From positions 61,408 to 125,407 of the forward strand of contig NZ_BMTO01000019.1 in assembly GCF_014649715.1 (NCBI RefSeq): DNA of 64,000 bases, in the 5' to 3' direction. A program made the position numbers and the translations under genes. A model generated the notes under the pieces. It saw only the letters and a list, made by a program, of their open reading frames with translations. It was not told the DNA's origin and did not search any database. Source of the DNA: Streptomyces lateritius. Lineage in GTDB: Bacteria > Actinomycetota > Actinomycetes > Streptomycetales > Streptomycetaceae. Shown here in pieces: positions 45,623-54,468 of this stretch; positions within the stretch are counted from its first letter, which is position 1; every line of letters begins with the position of its first letter.

Positions 45623-46246
45623 TCACCGCAGCGTGGGCGGCTCCAGGTCCTCGACGGCCTGCTCGCCCTGGCCGCCGGCCGGGTCGTAGGCGCACGGCAT
45701 GCCGGTGAACCCTTCGAGGGTCTGCCAGTGGGACCGCCAGGTGAAGGACAACCGGTCGTCGTCGCCCTTGCGCGCCCGCAGCTCCCGGTTGTCGCCCACC
45801 GTCTCGTAGTCGGTGACCGTCCACCCGGTCGTCTTCAGGTGCGCGTGCAGCCGGCGCAGGGCCGCCGCGCCCTCCGCCTCGTCGACCGCGTCGAGCCGCC
45901 ACTCGTGGTAGAGGTGGTACGAGCGAGGCTCGGGCGTGTCGTCGACGCCCTCGATGCCGCGGGGGTGACAGACGCTGCCCGAGATCCGGTTGTCGGCCTC
46001 CGCGCGCTCACCGCTGCGCACGGCCGGCAACGGACGGCCGATGCCCGCCGCGTCGTACATCTCCTGCGACCGGTCCGTCGCCCGCCGCGCCATCTCGGCC
46101 GGCGGCACGACCGGGAAGTCCTCGCCGGTCGCCCGGTCGACGGCGTACCAGACGACCAGCCCGACGATCAGCAGCACGGGCAGGGCGACGACGCCGAGGA
46201 CGACGTACAGGCCGGTACGGAGACGGCGGCGGGTGGGATCGTTCAT
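45623..46246 (-). CDS. Unknown membrane-anchored protein
   Basis: 207 residues with one N-terminal transmembrane helix (about 13-36: YVVLGVVALPVLLIVGLVVW) and an extracytoplasmic domain with two Cys (SVCHPRG and MPCAYDP) that could form a disulfide. The region LYHEWRLDAVDEAEGAAALRRLHAHLKTTGW resembles the helix-strand unit also seen in the neighbouring lipoprotein (YDLPFEELEKAYAALRRALP, then EKGW), so the two may share a fold. The function is unknown. ATG 46246. It lies downstream of the lipoprotein on the same strand with a 71-bp gap. Confidence 0.72.
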   Translation of the reverse strand: MNDPTRRRLRTGLYVVLGVVALPVLLIVGLVVWYAVDRATGEDFPVVPPAEMARRATDRSQEMYDAAGIGRPLPAVRSGERAEADNRISGSVCHPRGIEGVDDTPEPRSYHLYHEWRLDAVDEAEGAAALRRLHAHLKTTGWTVTDYETVGDNRELRARKGDDDRLSFTWRSHWQTLEGFTGMPCAYDPAGGQGEQAVEDLEPPTLR

Positions 46247-46317
46247 GGCACCGACGCTACGGGCGGGCCCGGGGGCCGGGATCCGTACGAGGGCCCAGGG
46301 CGACGGGGCCCAGGTAC

Positions 46318-46824
46318 TCAGGACTCCTGGAAACAGCGGGAGACGACGGTGATGGAGAGGACGGAGGTCGGGTCCTTGTCGTCGCGGTTGTCCATCAGCC
46401 GGAGATCGGCGGAGAAATCGCCGTCGGGCGAGTCCGCGACGATCGTGGGCGTCTTCGCCCTACTGGTGTCCGGGCCGTCCGAGACGATCTTCCAACCCTT
46501 CTCCGGGAGGGCTCGGCGCAGTGCCGCGTAGGCCTTCTCCAGCTCCTCGAAGGGGAGGTCGTAGATGCTCCAGCTATGGCGCAGATGGATGACCTGCCCT
46601 TCGGGCTCGTAGCCGTCACAGTCGAGCGGCAGCGGCCCGGGCTTTGTGATCTTCCCGTTCTTCACGCCGGTCATGTCGAGAAGGCTGCTGGAGGCGCGCT
46701 GTACGCCCTCCCGCATCCGGACGGTGTCGCGCACCTCTGCGGTCTTCTTGTCCATCGTCGAACATCCTGTCAGGAGTGCGCACGCCAGCAGGACGGGCAC
46801 GGCCAGTCTCAGTCGCTTAGTCAA
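46318..46824 (-). CDS. Small lipoprotein of unknown function
   Basis: 168 residues. The signal LAVPVLLACALLTGC ends in a lipobox with Cys at residue 21. The mature part has a helix-turn-strand unit (FEELEKAYAALRRALPEKGW) and two more Cys (LDCDGYEP, SRCFQES). The start is an unusual TTG at 46824, overlapping the stop of the upstream hydrolase gene by 8 nt, which implies translational coupling. It is likely attached to the outer face of the membrane next to the hydrolase product or its partner. Confidence 0.72.
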   Translation of the reverse strand: MTKRLRLAVPVLLACALLTGCSTMDKKTAEVRDTVRMREGVQRASSSLLDMTGVKNGKITKPGPLPLDCDGYEPEGQVIHLRHSWSIYDLPFEELEKAYAALRRALPEKGWKIVSDGPDTSRAKTPTIVADSPDGDFSADLRLMDNRDDKDPTSVLSITVVSRCFQES

Positions 46825-48643
46825 GAGTCACCTTGTCGTGTAGGCCGGCGATGACGGCCCCCTGGTTGAACAGGCTGTTCCGGCCCGGTACCCAGAAATC
46901 ACCGTGGTCCTTCGCGTCGCTCGCCATGATGTTCCCCCCGAAACCCTTGTCCGTGGGGATCGTGAAGCCCTCCCCATGCCCCACGAGCCTGCCGCCCTGC
47001 CGGACGAGAACGTCGTCTCCGTCGCCGCCCATGGCCCAGACGTGCTCCTTGCCCACGCCCAGGTCGCTCGCGTGCTCCACCTGCATGCCGGGGCTGCCGA
47101 CCGCGATGATGTCGTCCGCGAGCGGCCCGGCGCCCCGGTCCTGCTGGGTGGCCATGCCGGCGACCGTGGAGCCGTAGCTGTGACCCATCACGGTCGTGTG
47201 CGACCTGTCGGGGCCGCCTTGGGCGGTCTCCATGCCGTTCATGAACTGCCGCAGCGTCGGGGCCCCCTCCTCCCCGTACTTGTTGAGCGTGGCCGCCGGG
47301 ATGTCGTTCGGCGCGTTGTAGTCGAACCAGGTGATCGTGGAGACGCTCTGGTTCGGTACCAAGCCGTTGGTCTGCGACCACAGGGCGTCGGTGCGCCCGA
47401 GGTCACCTTCGATGTCCGACAGCTTCGTTTTCGTCCCCGGCACGTACACGGCCGTGTGGTCCGCCGTGTCCGGGTTGCCGTTCGCGAGGATGACCCGGCC
47501 GTCATCCTTCTCCGCGTCGAACTTCAGCAGGTACGCCTCCGGCATGCCGCTGCCCGCCGGGCGCTCCAGGCGGCTCTCGATGGCGTTCATGCCGTGCAGC
47601 CAGCCCTTGAGGTCCGCCTGGCGGCCTTCGTACTTGTGGTGCCAGTCGAGCCACTTCTGGCTGTACACCATGCCGCCGCGCGCGCCGTACGAGACCAGCT
47701 TCGGCTTCGGCTCCGGCGGGATCCCCGCCAGCTCGATCTCGTACTTCGCCTTCGACTCGGCGAACACCATCCGGTTCGCGTCGTCGCGCACCGTCGACGG
47801 GATGCCGTCGAGCGCGCCGACGGACGCCGGGAAGAGCGTGGCGTACTCGTCACGCTGCTCCTGGGTGAGCCCGTTCCACCACTTGGCGTTCTCCTCGGTG
47901 CTCCTGCCCTGCGGGATGTCGCTCGCGGCGACGTACTTGCCGGCCGCGTCCTGGAGGCGCTTGGTGTCGGCCGCCGCGTCCGCGAGGTCCTTGTTCTCGA
48001 CCTTGAGGCCGGGGTCGGCCTTCAGGTGGCGCAGGACCCCGGAGTAGCGGCCGTCGATCTCGTTGGCCTCGCGGACGGCGGCGGCGATCGCGTTGGCGAC
48101 GGCCTGGGCCTTGGCCTGGTTCGGGTTGCCGCCGCCGAGGCCCGGATACAGGCCCGGCGGGTTCAGGAGCGGCGAGTTGCCCTGCCCCTGGTACATCGGC
48201 GGGGCGGTGGGGGAGAAGAGGCCGAACTGCGAGCCGTTGGCGGTGCCGCCCGGGATCGGCTTCTTGTCGATGAGGTTCTCGCCGCCGGCCGGGTACTCGA
48301 CCGAGCCGTCGGCGTGGACGGTGAACTTGAGGTTCTCGGCGTCTTCCAGGGCCTGCTTGAGCTTCTTCTGGGGGGCGGCGAGTTCGGCGGCGAGGCCGTT
48401 GAGGGCGGTGCGGACGAGCCCGCACTCGGTGTGCAGGTACTGGTAGTTGCGGGCGAGCTGGTCGAGGTCGGCCTCGGCCGCCTCGGCCGCCTTTCCCTCC
48501 TGCGACTTCCGGATCCTCGCGAGCATCTCGTTGTCGACGCGGTCCTTGTCGGCGTTGGAGCGGGAGCTGACCTTGCCCCAGCCGTCGGCCGCGTCGGTGT
48601 ACTCGTTCAGCTTGACGTCGCGCAGTTGCTGCCAGGTGGGCAC
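46817..48643 (-). CDS. Alpha/beta-hydrolase of the DUF1023 type with long N-terminal helical region
   Basis: 608 residues. Residues 1-110 are helical and WXG100-like (WQQLRDVKLNEYTDAADGW, then many Glu/Ala/Lys heptads). A Pro/Gly/Asn-rich region (120-180) and a helical region follow, then the hydrolase domain from about 370, with nucleophile elbow VMGHSYGSTVAG (Ser near 491), DDIIAVGSPGM and a late DHGDFW. This is the DUF1023 alpha/beta-hydrolase architecture seen in actinobacterial proteins linked to secretion clusters. There is no signal peptide. GTG 48643 follows GGGAGC. It heads an operon with the lipoprotein and the membrane protein. Confidence 0.8.
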   Translation of the reverse strand: MPTWQQLRDVKLNEYTDAADGWGKVSSRSNADKDRVDNEMLARIRKSQEGKAAEAAEADLDQLARNYQYLHTECGLVRTALNGLAAELAAPQKKLKQALEDAENLKFTVHADGSVEYPAGGENLIDKKPIPGGTANGSQFGLFSPTAPPMYQGQGNSPLLNPPGLYPGLGGGNPNQAKAQAVANAIAAAVREANEIDGRYSGVLRHLKADPGLKVENKDLADAAADTKRLQDAAGKYVAASDIPQGRSTEENAKWWNGLTQEQRDEYATLFPASVGALDGIPSTVRDDANRMVFAESKAKYEIELAGIPPEPKPKLVSYGARGGMVYSQKWLDWHHKYEGRQADLKGWLHGMNAIESRLERPAGSGMPEAYLLKFDAEKDDGRVILANGNPDTADHTAVYVPGTKTKLSDIEGDLGRTDALWSQTNGLVPNQSVSTITWFDYNAPNDIPAATLNKYGEEGAPTLRQFMNGMETAQGGPDRSHTTVMGHSYGSTVAGMATQQDRGAGPLADDIIAVGSPGMQVEHASDLGVGKEHVWAMGGDGDDVLVRQGGRLVGHGEGFTIPTDKGFGGNIMASDAKDHGDFWVPGRNSLFNQGAVIAGLHDKVTLD

Positions 48644-48772
48644 CGGCGCTCAGCTCCCGTACGTCGGCCGGGAGGGCGGCGCGGGCCACCGGGTTTCGAA
48701 CGTCACCAGATTCCCCCGAGAATGTGATCATCAGCTGCCGGGCGTCATCGTATGCAGTCGCGGGCGGGGGCG

Positions 48773-48836
48773 GATGAGTACTCCTACTCATCGCCGTGAT
48801 CTCCGCGATCTCCGTGATCGCCGTGGTCTCCGGGGT
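48773..48836. promoter_or_regulatory. Perfect palindrome plus 9-bp direct repeats between the hydrolase and fbiC
   Basis: GATGAGTA (48773-48780) and TACTCATC (48785-48792) form a perfect 8-4-8 inverted repeat. It is followed directly by five 9-bp units of the type CNCCGNGAT (48792-48836). They lie in the divergent gap 48644-48884, 49-112 bp upstream of fbiC. The palindrome looks like an operator; the repeats have no known role. A tiny minus-strand frame of 18 codons (GTG near 48710 to TGA near 48654) just before the hydrolase gene is possible but unproven. Confidence 0.55.
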
Positions 48837-48884
48837 TGTCCACAGGCCCCACCGCAGGTCACGGTCGGCTCGTATGCTCGACGC

Positions 48885-51467
48885 ATGACGGATCACCAGC
48901 CCGGACGGCCCACCGAGAACGCCATGCGCCGTGCCCTCAGGCGAGCCAGGGACGGGGTGGCGCTCGACGTCACCGAGGCCGCCGTGCTCCTCCAGGCGCG
49001 CGGGGGCGACCTGGAGGACCTGGCCGCTTCGGCGGCCCGGGTGCGGGACGCCGGTCTCGAGCAGGCCGGCCGGCCCGGTGTCATCACGTACTCGAAGAGC
49101 GTGTTCATCCCGCTCACCCGGCTCTGCCGGGACAAGTGCCACTACTGCACGTTCGTGACCGTGCCGGGCAAGCTGCGCCGGGCCGGGCACGGCATGTTCA
49201 TGTCTCCGGACGAGGTCCTGGACATCGCCCGCCGGGGCGCCGAACTGGGCTGCAAGGAAGCGCTGATCACGCTCGGCGACAAGCCCGAGGACCGCTGGCC
49301 CGAGGCGCGCGAGTGGCTGGACGCGCACGGATACGACGACACCCTGGCATACGTACGAGCCATGGCGATCCGGATCCTGGAGGAGACCGGACTGCTGCCC
49401 CATCTCAATCCGGGCGTGCTGTCCTGGACGGACTTCCAGCGGCTCAAGCCGGTGGCCCCCTCCATGGGGATGATGCTGGAGACGACGGCCACCCGGCTGT
49501 GGTCCGAGCCCGGCGGCCCGCACCACGGCTCCCCGGACAAGGAACCGGCCGTGCGGCTGCGGGTCCTGGAGGACGCCGGACGCTCCTCCGTCCCCTTCAC
49601 CAGCGGGCTGCTCATCGGCATCGGCGAGACGTACGAGGAGCGGGCCGAGTCGCTCTTCGCGCTGCGCAAGGTCTCCCGCGCCTACCACTCCATCCAGGAG
49701 CTGATCATCCAGAACTTCCGCGCCAAGCCGGACACGGCGATGCGCGGCATGCCGGACGCGGACCTCGACGACCTGGTCGCCACGATCGCCGTCGCCCGGC
49801 ACATCATGGGCCCCTCGGCCTGCCTGCAGGCCCCGCCGAACCTCGTCGACGAGGAGTACGGACGGCTGATCGGCGCAGGCATCGACGACTGGGGCGGGGT
49901 CTCGCCGCTCACCATCGACCATGTGAACCCCGAGCGGCCCTGGCCGCAGATCGACACGCTCGCCGAGAAGTCCCGCGCGGCCGGCTTCGAGCTGCGCGAA
50001 CGCCTCTGCGTCTACCCGGAGTTCGTCGGCCGTGGCGAGCCCTGGCTCGACCCGCGTCTCCTCCCGCACGTCCGCGCCCTCGCCGACCCGGAGACGGGTC
50101 TGGCGAACCCGGAGGCCCCGGTGCGCGGGCTGCCCTGGCAGGAGCCGGACGAGGCGTTCACCGCCACGGGCCGGACCGACCTGCATCGCACCATCGACAT
50201 CACCGGCCGCACCCACGACCGCCGGGACGACTTCGACGAGGCGTACGGGGACTGGGAGTCGCTGCGCGAGGCGGCGGCGCCGGGCATGGTCCCCCAGCGC
50301 ATCGACACCGATGCCCGCGAGGCCCTCGCCGTCGCCGCCGACGACCCGACGCGGCTCACCGACGACCAGGCCCTGGCCCTGCTCCACGCCGACGGGCCGG
50401 CGCTCGACGCGCTGACCCGGATCGCGGACGACGTCCGCCGGTCGGTGGCCGGCGAGGACGTCACGTACGTCGTCACGCGGAACATCAACTTCACCAACGT
50501 CTGCTACACCGGCTGCCGTTTCTGCGCCTTCGCCCAGCGCCGCACCGACGCCGACGCGTACACCCTCTCCCTGGACCAGGTCGCCGACCGGGCCGAGCAG
50601 GCGTGGGAGGTCGGCGCGGTCGAGGTGTGCATGCAGGGCGGCATCCACCCGGACCTGCCGGGCACGGCCTACTTCGACATCGCGCGGGCCGTGAAGGAAC
50701 GCGTCCCGGGCATGCACGTGCACGCCTTCTCCCCGATGGAGGTCGTCAACGGAGCGACGCGTACGGGCCTTTCGATACGGGAGTGGCTGACGGCGGCGAA
50801 GGAGGCCGGGCTCGACTCGATCCCCGGCACGGCGGCCGAGATCCTCGACGACGAGGTCCGCTGGGTCCTCACCAAGGGCAAGCTGCCCACGGCCACCTGG
50901 ATCGAGGTGATCACCACGGCCCATGAGCTGGGCATCCGCTCCTCGTCCACGATGATGTACGGGCATGTGGACCAGCCCCGCCACTGGCTCGGTCACTTCC
51001 GCACGCTGTCACGCATCCAGCGGGAGACCGGTGGCTTCACCGAGTTCGTGACACTCCCCTTCATCCACACCAACGCCCCCGTCTATCTCGCGGGCATCGC
51101 CCGACCCGGCCCGACGGTCCGGGACAACCGGGCGGTCACGGCCATGGCCCGGCTCCTCCTCCACCCGCACATCCCGAACATCCAGACCAGCTGGGTGAAG
51201 CTGGGCGCGGACGGCGCGGCCGAGATGCTCCGCTCGGGCGCCAACGACCTCGGCGGCACGCTGATGGAGGAGACGATCTCCCGGATGGCGGGCTCCAGCT
51301 ACGGCTCGTACCGCTCGGTCAAGGATCTCGTCGCCATCGCGGAGGCGGCCGGGCGGCCCTCCCGCCCCCGCACGACGCTGTACGGCGAGGTCCCCGAGGA
51401 GCGGATCAGGGCGGCCCGGGCCTCCGACGGGCACCTCCCGGAGCTGCTGCCGGTCCTGCCAGACTGA
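48885..51467 (+). CDS. fbiC: Bifunctional FO synthase (CofG-CofH fusion)
   Basis: 860 residues containing two radical-SAM halves. The N-terminal CofG-like half has CRDKCHYC (Cys81, 85, 88) and the C-terminal CofH-like half has CYTGCRFC (Cys540, 544, 547), each a CX3CX2C 4Fe-4S site. Further motifs are GLLIGIGETYEER, LIIQNFRAKP, CMQGGIHPDLPG and SSTMMYGHVD. It makes 7,8-didemethyl-8-hydroxy-5-deazariboflavin (FO) from tyrosine and the ribityl-diaminouracil intermediate, the precursor of cofactor F420. Length and fusion are typical of actinobacteria. ATG 48885 is the start. It appears monocistronic; FbiA, FbiB and FbiD are not in the window. Confidence 0.96.
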   Translation: MTDHQPGRPTENAMRRALRRARDGVALDVTEAAVLLQARGGDLEDLAASAARVRDAGLEQAGRPGVITYSKSVFIPLTRLCRDKCHYCTFVTVPGKLRRAGHGMFMSPDEVLDIARRGAELGCKEALITLGDKPEDRWPEAREWLDAHGYDDTLAYVRAMAIRILEETGLLPHLNPGVLSWTDFQRLKPVAPSMGMMLETTATRLWSEPGGPHHGSPDKEPAVRLRVLEDAGRSSVPFTSGLLIGIGETYEERAESLFALRKVSRAYHSIQELIIQNFRAKPDTAMRGMPDADLDDLVATIAVARHIMGPSACLQAPPNLVDEEYGRLIGAGIDDWGGVSPLTIDHVNPERPWPQIDTLAEKSRAAGFELRERLCVYPEFVGRGEPWLDPRLLPHVRALADPETGLANPEAPVRGLPWQEPDEAFTATGRTDLHRTIDITGRTHDRRDDFDEAYGDWESLREAAAPGMVPQRIDTDAREALAVAADDPTRLTDDQALALLHADGPALDALTRIADDVRRSVAGEDVTYVVTRNINFTNVCYTGCRFCAFAQRRTDADAYTLSLDQVADRAEQAWEVGAVEVCMQGGIHPDLPGTAYFDIARAVKERVPGMHVHAFSPMEVVNGATRTGLSIREWLTAAKEAGLDSIPGTAAEILDDEVRWVLTKGKLPTATWIEVITTAHELGIRSSSTMMYGHVDQPRHWLGHFRTLSRIQRETGGFTEFVTLPFIHTNAPVYLAGIARPGPTVRDNRAVTAMARLLLHPHIPNIQTSWVKLGADGAAEMLRSGANDLGGTLMEETISRMAGSSYGSYRSVKDLVAIAEAAGRPSRPRTTLYGEVPEERIRAARASDGHLPELLPVLPD

Positions 51468-51596
51468 GCCAAACCCGGTCCTGAAGGGCGTCCGATCACA
51501 TAACGTTCCGACCCCCGAACGCGCGTACCCGGTCGATTACAGTGCTGCGGCAGACCAGACCTGCGTCAGACCTGCGTCACCGGGGGAGGGCACGTC

Positions 51597-52715
51597 GTGA
51601 CCACAACCGCCGCGGCCGTGTGGGGCCGTGCCGAGCAGCAGGACTTCCGGGCCCGGGTCCGGGGCTGCCTCCTCGGCGGCGCTGTCGGCGACGCGTTCGG
51701 CGCGGGCGTGGCCGGGCTCACCCTGGAGGAGATACGGGCCGCCCACGGGCCCGAAGGACTCACCGAACCGGTGCCCGCGTACGGCAGACGCGGGGCCGTC
51801 ACCGCCGCCACGCAGATGACCCTGTTCACCGTCGACGGGCTCATCCGCGCCCAGGTCCGCCGCGACACCGGCGCCTGGCACCCGCCCACCGACGTCCACC
51901 GGGCCCATCTGCGCTGGGCCGCCACCCAGCGCGACTGGGGCCCCGACGAGCGGCGCAAGGACAACGGCTGGCTCGCCCGGGAGGAGTGGCTCTACGCCCG
52001 CCGCGACCCGGCCCGCTCCTGCCTGACCGGCTTCGGCGACGAGATCCTCGGCACCCTGGACCGGCCCAAGAACCCCGACGCGACCGACTCCGGCGCCCTG
52101 GTCCGCTCGGCCCCCTTCGGGCTCCTGGTGGGCTGGGAGCCCCAGCTGGTGTGCCAGCTGGCCGTGGAGTGCGCGGCGCAGACCCACGGCGACCCGGCCG
52201 CGTACCTCGCGGCCGGCGCCCTCGCCGTGGTCGTGCACGGGCTCGCGCGCGGCGAGAGCGTGGACGGCGCGGTGCAGCGGGCGCTCGGCCAGCTCGCCCC
52301 GCGCCCCGGCCACGAGCCCGTCACCGACGCGCTGCAGCACGCGCTGGGGGCCGTACGCCAGGGGATGCCGAACGCGGCCCGGGTGACCGCGCTCGGCGCG
52401 GACGAGGACCGGGCGGAGAACCTGCTCGCCGCCGCCGTCTACTGCGCGCTGGTCGGCGAGGACATCCGCCACGGGCTGCGCCTCGCGGTCAACCACGACG
52501 GGCCGTCGGCGGCGGCGGGAGCGGTGACCGGCGCGCTGCTCGGCGCCCTGCACGGCGAGACGGCCCTCCCGCCGGCCTGGCTGGCCGAACTGGAGGGCCG
52601 TGCGACGGTCCTGGAGCTCGCGGACGACTTCGCGATGGAGATGACCCAGGGGGCCGCTCTGCACAGCCCCTCGGAGTCGTCGCCCGGCTGGCTCGCCCGC
52701 TACCCCAGGGGCTGA
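51597..52715 (+). CDS. ADP-ribosylglycohydrolase-family protein with degenerate metal site
   Basis: 372 residues with the all-helical DraG fold: RVRGCLLGGAVGDAFGAGV near 20-40, TQMTLFTVDGLIRAQVR near 72-88, and VNHDGPSAAAGAVTGALLGALHG near 300. In active members these stretches read T-D-D-T-Q-M and G-D-S-D-S-T-G and bind two Mg2+; here they are T-A-A-T-Q-M and G-P-S-A-A-A-G, so the acidic ligands are replaced. The usual N-N-S-x-G-C-G segment is also absent (NPDATDSGALVRSAPFG). It is probably a pseudoenzyme. GTG start at 51597. It converges with the symporter gene, overlapping by 16 nt. Confidence 0.8.
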   Translation: MTTTAAAVWGRAEQQDFRARVRGCLLGGAVGDAFGAGVAGLTLEEIRAAHGPEGLTEPVPAYGRRGAVTAATQMTLFTVDGLIRAQVRRDTGAWHPPTDVHRAHLRWAATQRDWGPDERRKDNGWLAREEWLYARRDPARSCLTGFGDEILGTLDRPKNPDATDSGALVRSAPFGLLVGWEPQLVCQLAVECAAQTHGDPAAYLAAGALAVVVHGLARGESVDGAVQRALGQLAPRPGHEPVTDALQHALGAVRQGMPNAARVTALGADEDRAENLLAAAVYCALVGEDIRHGLRLAVNHDGPSAAAGAVTGALLGALHGETALPPAWLAELEGRATVLELADDFAMEMTQGAALHSPSESSPGWLARYPRG

Positions 52716-54262
52716 TCGGCGCGGTCGCCGCCGCCCTGCGCGGGAACGGCGGCCGCGGCCGCGGCGCCACCGGCGGGGCTGCCGTCGTCCGAGTGGAGCC
52801 TGTCGAGGACCGCGTCCCGCTCCGGGGTGTCCTCCGGCCTGATGAAGCCGATCAGGACGTACAGGATGAGCGAGGTGGCGAGCGGCGAGACGATCTGGAT
52901 CTGCAGTTCGATGCCGTCCAGGCCGTAGTTGGTCAGCCAGAAGGCGAACAGACCGGCCGCCCAGGAGACCAGCGCCGCAGTGGGGCCGGACTTCCGGAAG
53001 GACCGCAGCAGGCCGAGCATGAACGGGATCGCGATCGGCCCCATGAGCCCGGCGACCCACTTGATGACGACGGTGATGATGTCCTTGAAGGCGGGGGAGT
53101 TGACCTGGGTGGCCACCGCCATCGACAGGCCGAGGAACGCGATCGTCGACCAGCGCGCGGCGAGCAGCCCGGCCCGCTGCGACCAGGTCCGCGCGGCCTT
53201 GCTCATGACGGGCGCGATGTCCCGGGTGAAGACGGCCGCGATGGCGTTGGCGTCGGAGGAGCACATGGCCATCGTGTGGGAGAAGAAGCCGACGATGACC
53301 AGGCCGAGGAGCCCGTGGGGGAGGAGCTGTTCGGTCATCAGGGCGTACGAGTCGGAGGCGTCGGGCTTCTGTGGGTCGACGAGCAGCGGCGCGACCCACA
53401 TGGGGAAGAAGAGGACCAGCGGCCAGACGAACCAGAGCACCGCCGAGAGCCGGCCGGAGCGGGTCGCCTCGCGGGCGTCGGGGGTGGCCATGTAGCGCTG
53501 GGCCTGGTTCCACATGCCGCCGCTGTACTCGAAGGTCTTGATGAAGAGATACGCGAGCAGGAAGGTCATCGTGTAGGGGCCGGCCGTCGGCGCGGTGTGT
53601 CCCTGCAGCTCGGGCCGGTCCCAGACGGTCCACAGCGCGCTGAAGCCGCCGAGCTTCGCCATGACGGCGACGAGCATCGCGATACCGGCGAAGAACTGGA
53701 TGACGAACTGGCCGAGCTCGGTGAGCGCGTCGGCCCAGAGCCCGCCGACCGTGCAGTAGATGCCGGTGATCACGCCGGTGATCAGGATGCCCTGGTTGAG
53801 GGAGATCCCGGTGAAGACGGAGAGCAGGGTGGCGATCGCCGCCCACTTGGCGCCCACGTCGACGATCTTCAGCAGGACGCCCGACCAGGCGAGGGCCTGT
53901 TGGGTGGGCAGGTTGTAACGGTTCTTCAGGTACTCGAGGGGCGAGGCCACGTGCAGGCGTGAGCGCATCCGGTTGAGGCGGGGCGCGAAGAGGTGGGCGC
54001 CGATGGCGATGCCGATCGCGATGGGGAAGGACCAGGTGACGTAGGAGGTGACGCCGTAGGTGTACGCGATGCCGGCGTAGCCGGTGAACATCACGGCGCT
54101 GTAGCCCGACATGTGGTGGGAGATGCCGGAGAGCCACCAGGGCATCTTGCCTCCGGCGGTGAAGAAGTCGGAGACGTTGTCCACGCGCTTGTGGGACCAG
54201 ACGCCGATCGCGACCATCACGCCGAAATAGCCGATGAGCACGGCCCAGTCGAGACTGTTCAT
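52700..54262 (-). CDS. Sodium:solute symporter (SSS family)
   Basis: 520 residues and about 13 transmembrane helices. It starts MNSLDWAVLIGYFGVMVAIG. Seen: DFFTAGGKMPWWLSGISHHMSGYSAVMFTGY (family signature in TM1-2), VGGLWADALTELGQF, and the Na2-site region FFSHTMAMCSSDANAIAAVFTRDI. It couples Na+ entry to uptake of a sugar, carboxylate or similar solute; the substrate is unclear. ATG 54262 is selected because GGAGGGGG lies 5-12 nt upstream. A 9-bp inverted repeat (54381-54404) in the promoter region may be its operator. Confidence 0.88.
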   Translation of the reverse strand: MNSLDWAVLIGYFGVMVAIGVWSHKRVDNVSDFFTAGGKMPWWLSGISHHMSGYSAVMFTGYAGIAYTYGVTSYVTWSFPIAIGIAIGAHLFAPRLNRMRSRLHVASPLEYLKNRYNLPTQQALAWSGVLLKIVDVGAKWAAIATLLSVFTGISLNQGILITGVITGIYCTVGGLWADALTELGQFVIQFFAGIAMLVAVMAKLGGFSALWTVWDRPELQGHTAPTAGPYTMTFLLAYLFIKTFEYSGGMWNQAQRYMATPDAREATRSGRLSAVLWFVWPLVLFFPMWVAPLLVDPQKPDASDSYALMTEQLLPHGLLGLVIVGFFSHTMAMCSSDANAIAAVFTRDIAPVMSKAARTWSQRAGLLAARWSTIAFLGLSMAVATQVNSPAFKDIITVVIKWVAGLMGPIAIPFMLGLLRSFRKSGPTAALVSWAAGLFAFWLTNYGLDGIELQIQIVSPLATSLILYVLIGFIRPEDTPERDAVLDRLHSDDGSPAGGAAAAAAVPAQGGGDRADQPLG

Positions 54263-54380
54263 TGAGCCCCCTCCAGGGGTCCGGTCCGCCTTGTGAACGC
54301 CGTTCATGGTGTGGCGAGTTGAGCAGCCACGACAACGGACAGGAGGGTCAAGAGAACGTAAAATCGTTCGGGTTTTTGAC

Positions 54381-54404
54381 CTGAGTTCACGGACATGAAT
54401 TCAG
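54381..54404 (-). promoter_or_regulatory. Inverted repeat upstream of the sodium:solute symporter
   Basis: CTGAGTTCA (54381-54389) and TGAATTCAG (54396-54404) match as inverted arms at 8 of 9 positions, with a 6-bp spacer. It lies 120 bp before the symporter start, in an AT-richer stretch (54345-54415) containing TTTTTGACC and GTAAAATCG. Confidence 0.5.
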
Positions 54405-54418
54405 ATGGGGTCAAAAAG

Positions 54419-54448
54419 GGCCGTACGACGAAGGGTCGTCGTACGGCC
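54419..54448 (-). terminator. Intrinsic terminator of the SDR gene
   Basis: GGCCGTACGACG (54419-54430) pairs with CGTCGTACGGCC (54437-54448), a 12-bp perfect stem with a 6-nt loop. On the minus strand it is followed by CCTTTTTGA, giving a real U-tract. It lies 20 bp after the SDR stop. Confidence 0.9.
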
Positions 54449-54468
54449 GGGTCGGGCCGCCTCCGCGG

